From Myxococcus stipitatus (GTDB lineage Bacteria; Myxococcota; Myxococcia; Myxococcales; Myxococcaceae), in the NCBI RefSeq assembly GCF_021412625.1, contig NZ_JAKCFI010000003.1:1116001-1180000 (forward strand): DNA of 64,000 nt, given 5' to 3'. The position numbers and the translations under genes were made by a program. Positions 49,204-56,987 of the stretch are shown one piece after another; within the stretch, counting starts at the first letter, position 1, and every line of letters starts with the position of its first letter. Under the pieces are notes generated by a model that saw only the letters and a list, made by a program, of their open reading frames with translations, made no database searches and was not told where the DNA came from.

Positions 49204-50294
49204 GCGGCGCGCCCACGCGCGAGCGGCTCCCCGCGGTGACGGTGGAGCCCACCCGCATCCTCCTCGTCGACGACCAGCCGGAGGGGCTGCTCGCGCTGGA
49301 GGCGACGCTGGCCCCGCTGGGGCAGCGGCTCGTCGTCGCGCGCAGCGGCCGGGAGGCGCTGCGCCACCTGCTCACCCAGGACTTCGCGGCCATCCTCCTG
49401 GACGTCGTCATGCCCGGCATGGACGGCTTCGAGACGGCCGCCCTCATCCGCGAGCGCGAGCGCAGCCGCCACACGCCCATCCTGTTCCTCACCGCCCTGT
49501 CGCGCGGACAGCTCCCGGAGCTGCGCGCGTACGCGGTGGGCGCGGTGGACTACCTCCTCAAGCCCTACGAGCCGGAGATACTGCGCTCCAAGGTGGGCGT
49601 CTTCGTGGACCTGCACCGCAAGACGACGCTGGTGCGCAAGCAGGCGGAGGCGCTGCGCCAGACGCAGCAGCGCGAGCACGAGCACGAACTGGCCGAGGCC
49701 GTGCGTCGCGCGGACGAGGAGCGCGCCCGCGTCCGGGAGGAGCTGCTGCGCCGGGAGATGGAGTCGCACCGCAACCAGCAGCGCTGGCTGGAGGCAGTGC
49801 TCGCCGCGCTGCCCACGCCGCTCGCCTTGGTGGAGCCCGGCAGCGGGCGCACGCTGCTGGCCAACCGGGCGGCGCAGGGCCTGGCCGGAGGATGCCTGGC
49901 GTACCGCGAGGCCCAGGGACTCCACGCGGAGGTCGTCGTCCGGGGAGCCGACGGACAGCCGCTGCCCCAGGCCGCCCAGCCGCTCATGCGGGCCGCCCAG
50001 GGCGAGGTGCTCCAGGGGCTCCGGGTCGACTGGGAGCTGGGCGGCCAGCGCGGGAGCGTGCGCGCGTACAGTGCCCTGCTGCCGAAAATGTACGGACGTC
50101 CGGAGACCGTCTTGTTAGCGCTGCTGGATGTGTCCCATCCCGACGCCACCGCTCGCCTCGCCGAGGGCCTGCGTCACCTCGCGGGCCCCGTCCCCGCGCT
50201 GGCGGGAAAGGAACGACCCCCCGCCCTGGAGGGAGACCTGGCGGAGGGCCCTCCCTCGACGGAAGGTGAACACCTCGACACAAGAAAAGATTGA
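49200..50294 (+). CDS. Receiver-PAS-like signalling protein
   Basis: 364 residues, overlapping the CheB-like gene by four bases. Receiver domain with VDDQPEG, phospho-acceptor Asp68 (AAILLDVVMPGMDGFET), FLTALSR and Lys in YLLKPYEPE; then a coiled coil (about residues 135-200) and a PAS-like domain (about 205-320). No kinase or output domain. This architecture occurs as an adaptor with poly-HAMP/CheB-CheR kinases and could receive phosphate from the upstream giant kinase. The C-terminus is Pro/Glu-rich and unstructured. Confidence 0.87.
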   Translation: MSGAPTRERLPAVTVEPTRILLVDDQPEGLLALEATLAPLGQRLVVARSGREALRHLLTQDFAAILLDVVMPGMDGFETAALIRERERSRHTPILFLTALSRGQLPELRAYAVGAVDYLLKPYEPEILRSKVGVFVDLHRKTTLVRKQAEALRQTQQREHEHELAEAVRRADEERARVREELLRREMESHRNQQRWLEAVLAALPTPLALVEPGSGRTLLANRAAQGLAGGCLAYREAQGLHAEVVVRGADGQPLPQAAQPLMRAAQGEVLQGLRVDWELGGQRGSVRAYSALLPKMYGRPETVLLALLDVSHPDATARLAEGLRHLAGPVPALAGKERPPALEGDLAEGPPSTEGEHLDTRKD

Positions 50295-50324
50295 CGCACA
50301 AAATATCGTGGGCAAGGTGGGCCT

Positions 50325-50717
50325 GTGAGCGACGCCGGACTTCCCATGCGGGTCCAGCGATTCATCACGACGCACATCGATTCCCTGGAGAAGCTGGAGG
50401 TGCTTCTCCTGCTCCGTTCCCACGCCGGGAGGGAGTGGACCGCGTCGTCGGTGAGCCTGGAGCTGCGCATCACAGAATCCTCCGCGGCCGCGCGGCTGGC
50501 GGACCTCACCGAGCGCAAGCTGCTGGTGAGCGACGGCGGCGCTCCGCCCGTCTATCGTTTCAGTCCGGCGAGTTCGGAGGACGTGCAGGCGGTGACGGAG
50601 CTGGCGGCGGTGTACGGGGCCAGGCGGGTGAGCGTCATCTCCTTCATCTTCTCGCGGCCCCTGGACAAGGTCCGGGGGTTCGCGGAGGCCTTCGTCCTGA
50701 AGAAGGACAAGGAGTAG
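50325..50717 (+). CDS. Small winged-helix-like protein
   Basis: 130 residues. The start is a GTG preceded by AAGGTGG; ATG at 50346 is an alternative. A helix-turn-helix-like segment (EKLEVLLLLRSHAGREWTAS then LELRITESSAAARLADLTER) resembles a winged-helix DNA-binding domain of the MarR/ArsR kind, followed by a charged helix. It sits 30 bases after the REC-PAS gene and 4 bases before the first DUF5985 gene, so it is part of this polycistronic unit. The fold is inferred from the amphipathic pattern; the target is unknown. Confidence 0.6.
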   Translation: MSDAGLPMRVQRFITTHIDSLEKLEVLLLLRSHAGREWTASSVSLELRITESSAAARLADLTERKLLVSDGGAPPVYRFSPASSEDVQAVTELAAVYGARRVSVISFIFSRPLDKVRGFAEAFVLKKDKE

Positions 50718-50721
50718 GGCC

Positions 50722-50982
50722 ATGGCCGAGGCTGTCTACATCCTCTGTGCGCTGACGAGCGTGGCGTGCGCGGTGCTGCTGTTGCGCGGGTGGAAGCGCA
50801 GCCAGTCCCGGTTGTTGCTCTGGAGTGGTCTGTGCTTCGTGGGCATGGCCGTCAGCAACGTCCTGCTGTTCGTGGACCTGGTCATCCTGCCGACGACCAT
50901 CGACCTGTACATGCCCCGGCTGCTGGCCACGCTGGCCAGCGTGGCCGTGTTGCTCTACGGACTCATCTGGGACGCCTCGTGA
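50722..50982 (+). CDS. DUF5985-family small membrane protein
   Basis: 86 residues, three hydrophobic segments (VYILCALTSVACAVLLLRG, LLLWSGLCFVGMAVSNVLLF, MPRLLATLASVAVLLYGLIW) separated by short charged loops (RGWKRSQSRLL). This matches the short DUF5985 proteins that are often encoded in pairs. The function is unknown. The next gene is a paralogue 12 bases downstream; the two probably form a heteromeric membrane unit. Confidence 0.7.
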   Translation: MAEAVYILCALTSVACAVLLLRGWKRSQSRLLLWSGLCFVGMAVSNVLLFVDLVILPTTIDLYMPRLLATLASVAVLLYGLIWDAS

Positions 50983-50994
50983 GGTAGCTCGCCC

Positions 50995-51267
50995 ATGCTC
51001 AGGTCCATGATCAATGGCGCGGTGGCGATGGGGTGGCTGGCGTGCGCGCTGTTCTTCCTGCGCTTCTGGAAGCAGTCCCGGGAGCGACTGTTCGCTTTCT
51101 TCTCGCTGTCGTTCGTGATGTTGGCGGCCAACTCCGTGGCGGCGGCGCTGATGGATGCGCAGGACGAGCGGCGTTACTACCTCTACCTCGCTCGACTCGT
51201 CGCCTTCCTCATCATCCTGTACGCCATCTGGGACAAGAACCGCGCGGCTCGCAACGGCGGAGGATGA
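50995..51267 (+). CDS. Second DUF5985-family small membrane protein
   Basis: 90 residues with the same layout as its neighbour: AMGWLACALFFLRFWKQSRERLFAFF, LSFVMLAANSVAAALMDA and LYLARLVAFLIILYAIWDKN. The shared pattern FWK-QSRERL / GWKRSQSRLL between the two proteins shows a common origin by duplication. It ends with a TGA overlapping an ATG at 51264. Confidence 0.7.
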   Translation: MLRSMINGAVAMGWLACALFFLRFWKQSRERLFAFFSLSFVMLAANSVAAALMDAQDERRYYLYLARLVAFLIILYAIWDKNRAARNGGG

Positions 51268-51329
51268 GGGAGCGGTGGGCGGTGCGTGGGCGCGGGTCCT
51301 GTGGTGCCGGCGTCCGAGGGGGCGTAGCC

Positions 51330-52505
51330 GTGCGTCGTCTGGACCGTCGAGACTTCCTTCGTCTCTCCGCGCTCGCGGGTGGGACGCTGGCGTTCGGGAG
51401 TGCCTTCTGGCGGGCCGCGTACGCGCTGCCGGCCCGACCCGGGAAGGGGCCCTACGGGGCGATGTCGAGCGTGCCGGACGCGCGGGGCCTGCGCCTTCCG
51501 GCGGGCTTCACGTCCCGGCTCATCGCGCGCACGGGCCACGCGGTGACGGGCGCGGGCTACACGTGGCACCCGGCGCCGGACGGGGGCGCGTGCTTCGCGC
51601 AGCCCGATGGTGGCTGGGTCTACACCTCCAACAGCGAGGTGCCCTCGGGTGGGGGCACGGGCGCGGTGCGCTTCTCCAGCGCGGGCGAGGTGGTGGACGG
51701 CTACCGCGTGTTGAGTGGCACGCGGATGAACTGCGCCGGAGGGGCGACGCCCTGGGGGACGTGGCTGTCGTGCGAGGAGCGCTCGGGCGGGCGGGTCTGG
51801 GAGTGCGACCCGGCGAGTCCCTCGCAGGGCGTGGTGCGCCCGGGGCTGGGGACGTTCGCGCACGAGGCCGTGGCGGTGGACCCGGACCGTCGGCGGTTGT
51901 ACCTGACGGAGGACACGCCGACCGGGCGGCTGTACCGCTTCACGCCCGTGGTGTGGCCCGTGCTGAAGGCCGGCCTGCTGGAGGCGGCGTGGATGACGGG
52001 GGACGCGCTGGCGGGGACCGCGCGGTTGGGGTGGGTGGGCTGTGCCTCCACGAAGCCCGCGTCCCAGCAGCCCAACATCGCGCCGCGCACGACGGTGTTC
52101 GATGGCGCGGAGGGGTGTTGGTACGACGACGGCGTCGTGTACTTCACCACCAAGGGGGACAAGCGCGTCTGGGCCCACACGCCGGACACCGGCGCCGTGG
52201 AGGTCATCTACGACCATGCCTACTACCCGGGCGCGCCGCTCACCGGCGTGGACAACGTGCTGGTCTCCCGGTCGGGGGACCTGTTCGTGGCGGAGGACGG
52301 CGGCAACATGGAGGTCTGCCTCATCACCCCGGGGCCCGAGCGGGTGGTGTCCTCGTTCCTGCGCCTGACGGGGCACGCCGGTTCGGAAATCACGGGGCTG
52401 GCCTTCAGCCCGGATGGGCGCCGGCTGTACTTCAGCTCGCAGCGCGGCACGACCAACGCCGACGCGGACGGCTACACCTTCGAGGTCTCCGGCCCCTTCC
52501 GTTGA
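51330..52505 (+). CDS. Tat-exported DUF839 (PhoX-like) protein
   Basis: 391 residues beginning at a GTG with GAGGGGG eight bases before it; an ATG at 51264 that overlaps the previous stop has no properly spaced ribosome site. The N-terminal signal is of the twin-arginine type (RRLDRRDFLRLSALAGGTLAFG). The mature protein has DUF839 features, a beta-propeller-like repeat set (GTFAHEAVAVDPDRRRLYLT, GDLFVAEDGGNMEVCLITPG). PhoX-type alkaline phosphatases are in this superfamily; the metal-ligand set cannot be checked by eye, so phosphatase activity is only possible. Confidence 0.8.
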   Translation: MRRLDRRDFLRLSALAGGTLAFGSAFWRAAYALPARPGKGPYGAMSSVPDARGLRLPAGFTSRLIARTGHAVTGAGYTWHPAPDGGACFAQPDGGWVYTSNSEVPSGGGTGAVRFSSAGEVVDGYRVLSGTRMNCAGGATPWGTWLSCEERSGGRVWECDPASPSQGVVRPGLGTFAHEAVAVDPDRRRLYLTEDTPTGRLYRFTPVVWPVLKAGLLEAAWMTGDALAGTARLGWVGCASTKPASQQPNIAPRTTVFDGAEGCWYDDGVVYFTTKGDKRVWAHTPDTGAVEVIYDHAYYPGAPLTGVDNVLVSRSGDLFVAEDGGNMEVCLITPGPERVVSSFLRLTGHAGSEITGLAFSPDGRRLYFSSQRGTTNADADGYTFEVSGPFR

Positions 52506-52568
52506 CGGTGCCGCGTGGGGGGCGCGGGGTGGCTTGACGCGCTGGAGGGGCTCCTGCACAACGGATGC

Positions 52569-53519
52569 ATGACCTCCTCGCTCCCTCGCTTCATGCCTCG
52601 TCGCGCGCTCGGGCGCACCGGCTTCGTCGCCACGGCGGTGGGGCTCGGCGACATCGCGGACCGTGCGGTGCCGCGGGCCTCGCTCGTGGACACGCTGCGT
52701 CGGGGGCTGGACGCGGGGCTCAACGTCATCGACACCGCGCCCAACTACGAGGAGGGGCTGAGCGAGGAGGTGGTGGGCGAGGCGCTGCGCGGCCGTCGCG
52801 ACGGCGTCTTCCTCATCGACAAGGTGGACGAACACGACGCGCCGGTGGCGCCGCAGGTGGAGGGCAGCCTGCGGCGGCTGGGCCACGAACGGGTGGACCT
52901 GTTCGTCTTCCACGCCGTGTCGGAGCCGGACGCGTGGCGGAGGCTGGCCGCGCCCGGCGGGGGCATGGAGCAACTGGGCGCGTGCGTGCGCGAGGGCAAG
53001 GCGCGCTTCCGGGGCATCTCCAGCCACCACCCGGACGTGCTCGTCGCGGCGCTGCGCTCCGGCCTGTGCGACGTGGTGATGTTCCCCCTGGGCCCCTTCG
53101 TGGACACACGCTACGTGGACGACGTGCTCCCGCTGGCGCGCTCGCTCGGGGTGGGCGTGGTGTCGTTCAAGACGTTCGGCGCGGGCAAGCTCCTGGGCGA
53201 CACGGAGGGCTACGGGCGGCCATTGACGGCGCGCCCCCGAGGCAAGGTCGGCTCCGGTGGACACGACGACCGGGGCGCTCCGGTGTTGCCACATCTTTCC
53301 GTGGAGGAATGCGTGCGATACACGCTCACGCTGGACCCGGATGTGATGTTGATGGGAATGAGTCATCCCAACGAACAGGACGCGGCGCTCCACGCGGCCA
53401 ACGCCTGGGCGCCGCTCTCCGACGAGACGCTGGGACACGTGCGTTCGCGCGCGCGTGCCGCCATCGATGGAAAGGGCGCGGTGTGGTGGAATCCGCCCGC
53501 TGTCTCGGATGTCGGCTGA
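52569..53519 (+). CDS. Aldo/keto reductase family protein
   Basis: 316 residues with an AKR TIM barrel: opening RALGRTGFVATAVGLG, and the full catalytic tetrad Asp55, Tyr60 (VIDTAPNYEEG), Lys85 (FLIDKVDE) and His115 (LFVFHAVSE). It is NAD(P)H-dependent and reduces carbonyl compounds. The barrel ends with GMSHPNEQDAAL, the usual cofactor-phosphate segment. The start lacks a good Shine-Dalgarno; a GTG at 52515 is an alternative. The substrate is unknown. Confidence 0.9.
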   Translation: MTSSLPRFMPRRALGRTGFVATAVGLGDIADRAVPRASLVDTLRRGLDAGLNVIDTAPNYEEGLSEEVVGEALRGRRDGVFLIDKVDEHDAPVAPQVEGSLRRLGHERVDLFVFHAVSEPDAWRRLAAPGGGMEQLGACVREGKARFRGISSHHPDVLVAALRSGLCDVVMFPLGPFVDTRYVDDVLPLARSLGVGVVSFKTFGAGKLLGDTEGYGRPLTARPRGKVGSGGHDDRGAPVLPHLSVEECVRYTLTLDPDVMLMGMSHPNEQDAALHAANAWAPLSDETLGHVRSRARAAIDGKGAVWWNPPAVSDVG

Positions 53520-53671
53520 GACCTCGTGAGCAGTGATTGACCCAGGCACGGGTCTGGCAGCGGACAGTCGCATCGCATGAAGCGCGGATGGCATTGTCGC
53601 GCCGTCCAGGCCAACGTCGTGGCACGGTCTGATATTGCCCGGTGTATCTCCTGCATCACGGATTGCTCCCA

Positions 53672-56104
53672 ATGTCCGCCGAGACGAACCCAACCCCTGT
53701 CTTCCTGCGTGCGAACCCGGGCGGCCCCCCTGGAGTGGACACGACGCCCGAGGAGCGCGTCGAGTCCCCCGCCGAGATGGGCATGCGCCTGGCGTTCCTC
53801 GCGCGGGCGGGGGAGTTGCTGAGCGCGTCCCTCGAGTGGCGCACGGTGCTCCAGCAGCTGGCGGAGCTGGTGGTGCCCACGCTGGCGGACTGGTGCGCGG
53901 TGGACGTGCTGTCGGACGATGGCCACGTGGAGCGCGTGGCGGCGGCGCACCGGGAGCCGGAGAAGGTGTCGCTCATCCACGAGATGTCCCGGTTGCAACC
54001 GCCGGACCTGGTGTCCCCGGGGGGCCTCTCCGAGGTGCTGCGCACCGGGCGGCCAGTGGTGATGGCGGAGGTGACGGAGGACGTGCTGCCGTCGCTGGTG
54101 CGCCGCCCGGAGCAGGTGGAGGTGATGCGCAGGCTGGGCATCCGGTCGGGCCTGGTCATGCCGTTGCAGGGGCGTGGCCGGGTGCTGGGGGCCGTGTCGC
54201 TGGTGCGCTGCGAGGCGGGGACGCGCGTCACGGGGGCCGACATGGAGCTGGCGCGGGAGCTGACCCGCCGCGCGAGCCTCTCCATGGACAACGCGCTGCT
54301 GTACGAAGAGGCGCGCGAGGCGCAGGCGCGCACCGAGCGGCTCCAGGCCGTCACGGCGGCGCTGTCGCGCGCGGCGACCGCGGAGGAGGTGGCGGACGTC
54401 CTGACGAACGAGGGGCTCCGCGCCACGGGGGCGTGTCGGGGCGCGGTGGTGGAGGTGAACGACGAGGGGCGGCTGCACGTGCTGGGCGCCTTCGGGCACG
54501 ACGAGGAGGCCGCCCGGAGCTTCGAGGGGCGGCGCGCGGGCGTCTTCCCGGTGCTGCGGCTGGCCATGGCGCGGCGCGAGGCGCAGTGGTTCTCCTCGCT
54601 GGAGGACCTGCTCCCCGTCTCGGGCCTCCCCCGCGCCGCGCTGGAGTCACAGGGGCGGGGGGCGCGCGCCATCCTCCCGCTGACGACCGAGCGACGTGTC
54701 CGCGGCTTCGTGGTGCTGACGTGGAGCGTGGCGCGCGTGTTCCCGGTGGTGGAGCGGCGCTTCCTGGAGGCGCTGGCGCAGCAGGCTGCGCAGGCGCTGG
54801 AGCGCGCGGTGCTGTACGGCACGCTGCGCGAGCGCGGCGAGCGGTTGCACAGCGCGCTCCAGGTGGGCAAGGAGGCCGAGGAGCGGCTCTTCTTCCTGCT
54901 GGAGGCGAGCCGCGCGCTGGCCGAGCACCTGGACGACGTGGAGTGGACGCTGGAGCACGTCGCGCGCGTGGCCGCCAGCAGCGTGGCGACGCTGTGCCTG
55001 GTGGAGCTGGCGGCGGTGGACGGGGCGCTGCGGTGCGTGGCGGCGTCGCACCAGGAGTCGAGCCGCAACGCGGAGGTGCTCGCCGCGCTGGAGCTCGAGG
55101 GCACGCTGCCGTTGTCCCGCGAGTGCTACGAGACGGGCGAGCCCCGCTACCTGCCGGACGTGCGCGTCTCGCTCGAGGGCTCCCTGGGGATGAGCCCCGG
55201 GCACCGGGCGCTCCTGGACATGCTGGGGCCCGGCACGCTGCTGGTGGTGCCGGTGCGCACGCGGGGGCGCACGCTGGGCGTCATCACCCTGGGGACGTCC
55301 TCGCCCCAGCGCCCGCTGGCGATGGCGGACGTGTCGATGATGGAGGAGCTGGCGCGCCGGGTGGCGGTGGCGCTGGAGAACGCGTCGCTGTACCGGGACG
55401 CGCAGGCGGCGGTGCGGCTGCGCGACGAATTCCTGTCCGTGGCGAGCCACGAGTTGAAGACCCCGCTGACGAGCCTCAAGCTCCAGCACGGCCTCATCGA
55501 GCGGGTGCTGGGGCCGGAGTCCCGGGAGAAGGTGGCGCCGAGGCTGGCCACGGCGGTGCGGCAGGTGCAGCGGCTCACCACGCTGGTGGACCACCTGCTC
55601 GACGTGAGCCGCGTGTCGCTGGGGCGGCTGGCGCTGGAGCCCACGGAGCTGGACCTGGGGCAGGCGGTGCGCGACGCGGTGGAGCGCATGGAGGAGGTGT
55701 TCACGCTGGCGGGGTGTTCGGTGCGGCTGCACATCTCCACGCCGTTGCAGGGCCGGTGGGACGCGCTGCGGCTGGACCAGGTGCTGGTGAACCTGCTGAC
55801 CAACGCGGCCAAGTACGGCGCGGGGCGGCCGGTGCAGGTGGAGGCCGCCGCCGAGTCGGACGACCTGGTGCGGCTGTCGGTGCGTGACGAGGGCATCGGC
55901 ATCTCGGAGGAGGACCTGCCGCGTCTGTTCGGCCGCTTCGAGCGCGCGGTGTCGGACCGGCACTACGGCGGCCTGGGGCTGGGGCTCTACATCAGCCGGC
56001 AGATCGTCGAGGCCATGGGCGGGCGCATCGAGGTGGAGAGCCGTCCGGGGCTGGGCTCCATCTTCACCGTGCGCCTGCCACGCGGGACGTCCGGGGCGCG
56101 CTGA
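53672..56104 (+). CDS. Multi-GAF soluble histidine kinase
   Basis: 810 residues, no membrane helix. Three consecutive GAF-like domains (about 40-200, 210-370 and 400-560) precede HisKA with His593 in FLSVASHELKTPLTSLKL and HATPase with LDQVLVNLLTNAAKYG, DEGIGISEEDLPRLF and GGLGLGLYI. No receiver domain. GAF domains point to a small-molecule or light signal. It stands alone without a cognate regulator next to it. The start 53672 has no strong ribosome site; a GTG at 53642 is possible. Confidence 0.93.
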   Translation: MSAETNPTPVFLRANPGGPPGVDTTPEERVESPAEMGMRLAFLARAGELLSASLEWRTVLQQLAELVVPTLADWCAVDVLSDDGHVERVAAAHREPEKVSLIHEMSRLQPPDLVSPGGLSEVLRTGRPVVMAEVTEDVLPSLVRRPEQVEVMRRLGIRSGLVMPLQGRGRVLGAVSLVRCEAGTRVTGADMELARELTRRASLSMDNALLYEEAREAQARTERLQAVTAALSRAATAEEVADVLTNEGLRATGACRGAVVEVNDEGRLHVLGAFGHDEEAARSFEGRRAGVFPVLRLAMARREAQWFSSLEDLLPVSGLPRAALESQGRGARAILPLTTERRVRGFVVLTWSVARVFPVVERRFLEALAQQAAQALERAVLYGTLRERGERLHSALQVGKEAEERLFFLLEASRALAEHLDDVEWTLEHVARVAASSVATLCLVELAAVDGALRCVAASHQESSRNAEVLAALELEGTLPLSRECYETGEPRYLPDVRVSLEGSLGMSPGHRALLDMLGPGTLLVVPVRTRGRTLGVITLGTSSPQRPLAMADVSMMEELARRVAVALENASLYRDAQAAVRLRDEFLSVASHELKTPLTSLKLQHGLIERVLGPESREKVAPRLATAVRQVQRLTTLVDHLLDVSRVSLGRLALEPTELDLGQAVRDAVERMEEVFTLAGCSVRLHISTPLQGRWDALRLDQVLVNLLTNAAKYGAGRPVQVEAAAESDDLVRLSVRDEGIGISEEDLPRLFGRFERAVSDRHYGGLGLGLYISRQIVEAMGGRIEVESRPGLGSIFTVRLPRGTSGAR

Positions 56105-56113
56105 GGCGGGCGT

Positions 56114-56875
56114 TCAGCGGGGCTTGCGCGCCTCGATGAGGAAGCGCGTCGTGGTGGCGACGAAGGGGCCGTCGCGTTGGATGCGCTCGTGCAGCTCGCG
56201 CAGCCGGGGACGGTGGTGCTCGACGGTGAAGCCGGGGACCATCCAGATGACCTTGCGCAGGAAGTAGATGACGGCGCCGACGTCGAGGAACTCCGTGCGC
56301 AACGACTCCAGGCGCAGGTCGACGACCTGGAGTCCGGCGGCCTCCGCCTGCGCGCGCGCGTCGTCCGGGTGGCGCTTGCGGCGGACGGCGTCGGGCTGGG
56401 GGCCGAGGAAGTACTCCACCAGCTCGAAGACGCTCGCGGGGCCGACCTGCTGGGAGAAGTAGGTGCCACCCGGCTGGAGCACCCGGGCGATGTCGCTCCA
56501 CCAGGTCGTCACCGGGTGGCGGCTGACGACCAGGTCGAAGGCCTCGTCGGCGAAGGGCAGGGGCGGCTCGTCGGCGTCCGCGACGACGACGACCCCGCGC
56601 GGGTGGAGCCGCTTCGTGGCCCTGGCGATGTTGGGAGGCCACGACTCGGTGGCCACCACCAGGGGTGGCAGCTTCGCGATGCCCGCGAGCACCTCGCCGC
56701 CTCCCGTCTGGATGTCGAGCGCGGCGGTGGCCCGGGCCATCCGCTCGCCCATGGCGCGCTGATAGCCCCAGGAGGGGCGCTGCTCGGTGGCGCGGCCCTC
56801 GAGCCAGGAGAAGTCCCAGCCCTCCACCGAGACCCCCGCCGCCTCCGCTTCCAGCTCCTCGTAGGTGCGCGACAT
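56114..56875 (-). CDS. Class I SAM-dependent methyltransferase
   Basis: 253 residues. The start at 56875 is set by AGGAGGTGG seven bases upstream. The SAM-binding strand is seen as ATAALDIQTGGGEVLAG, followed by VVVVADADEPPLPFADEAFD and LVVSRHPVTTWWSDIARVLQPGG, a typical Rossmann methyltransferase. The C-terminus (VIYFLRKVIWMVPGF) resembles methyltransferases acting on small molecules. It is convergent with the histidine kinase (9 bases between stops). The substrate is unknown. Confidence 0.88.
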   Translation of the reverse strand: MSRTYEELEAEAAGVSVEGWDFSWLEGRATEQRPSWGYQRAMGERMARATAALDIQTGGGEVLAGIAKLPPLVVATESWPPNIARATKRLHPRGVVVVADADEPPLPFADEAFDLVVSRHPVTTWWSDIARVLQPGGTYFSQQVGPASVFELVEYFLGPQPDAVRRKRHPDDARAQAEAAGLQVVDLRLESLRTEFLDVGAVIYFLRKVIWMVPGFTVEHHRPRLRELHERIQRDGPFVATTTRFLIEARKPR

Positions 56876-56987
56876 GCGCCACCTCCTATCGCGAGGCACG
56901 CGCGCGGGCCACCGCGAAGCGCCAGCGGTGTCCGGCAGTGGAGGCCCGCGCGACGCGGCTCCGCGCGGCGGGACGCGGCGTCCGGGC

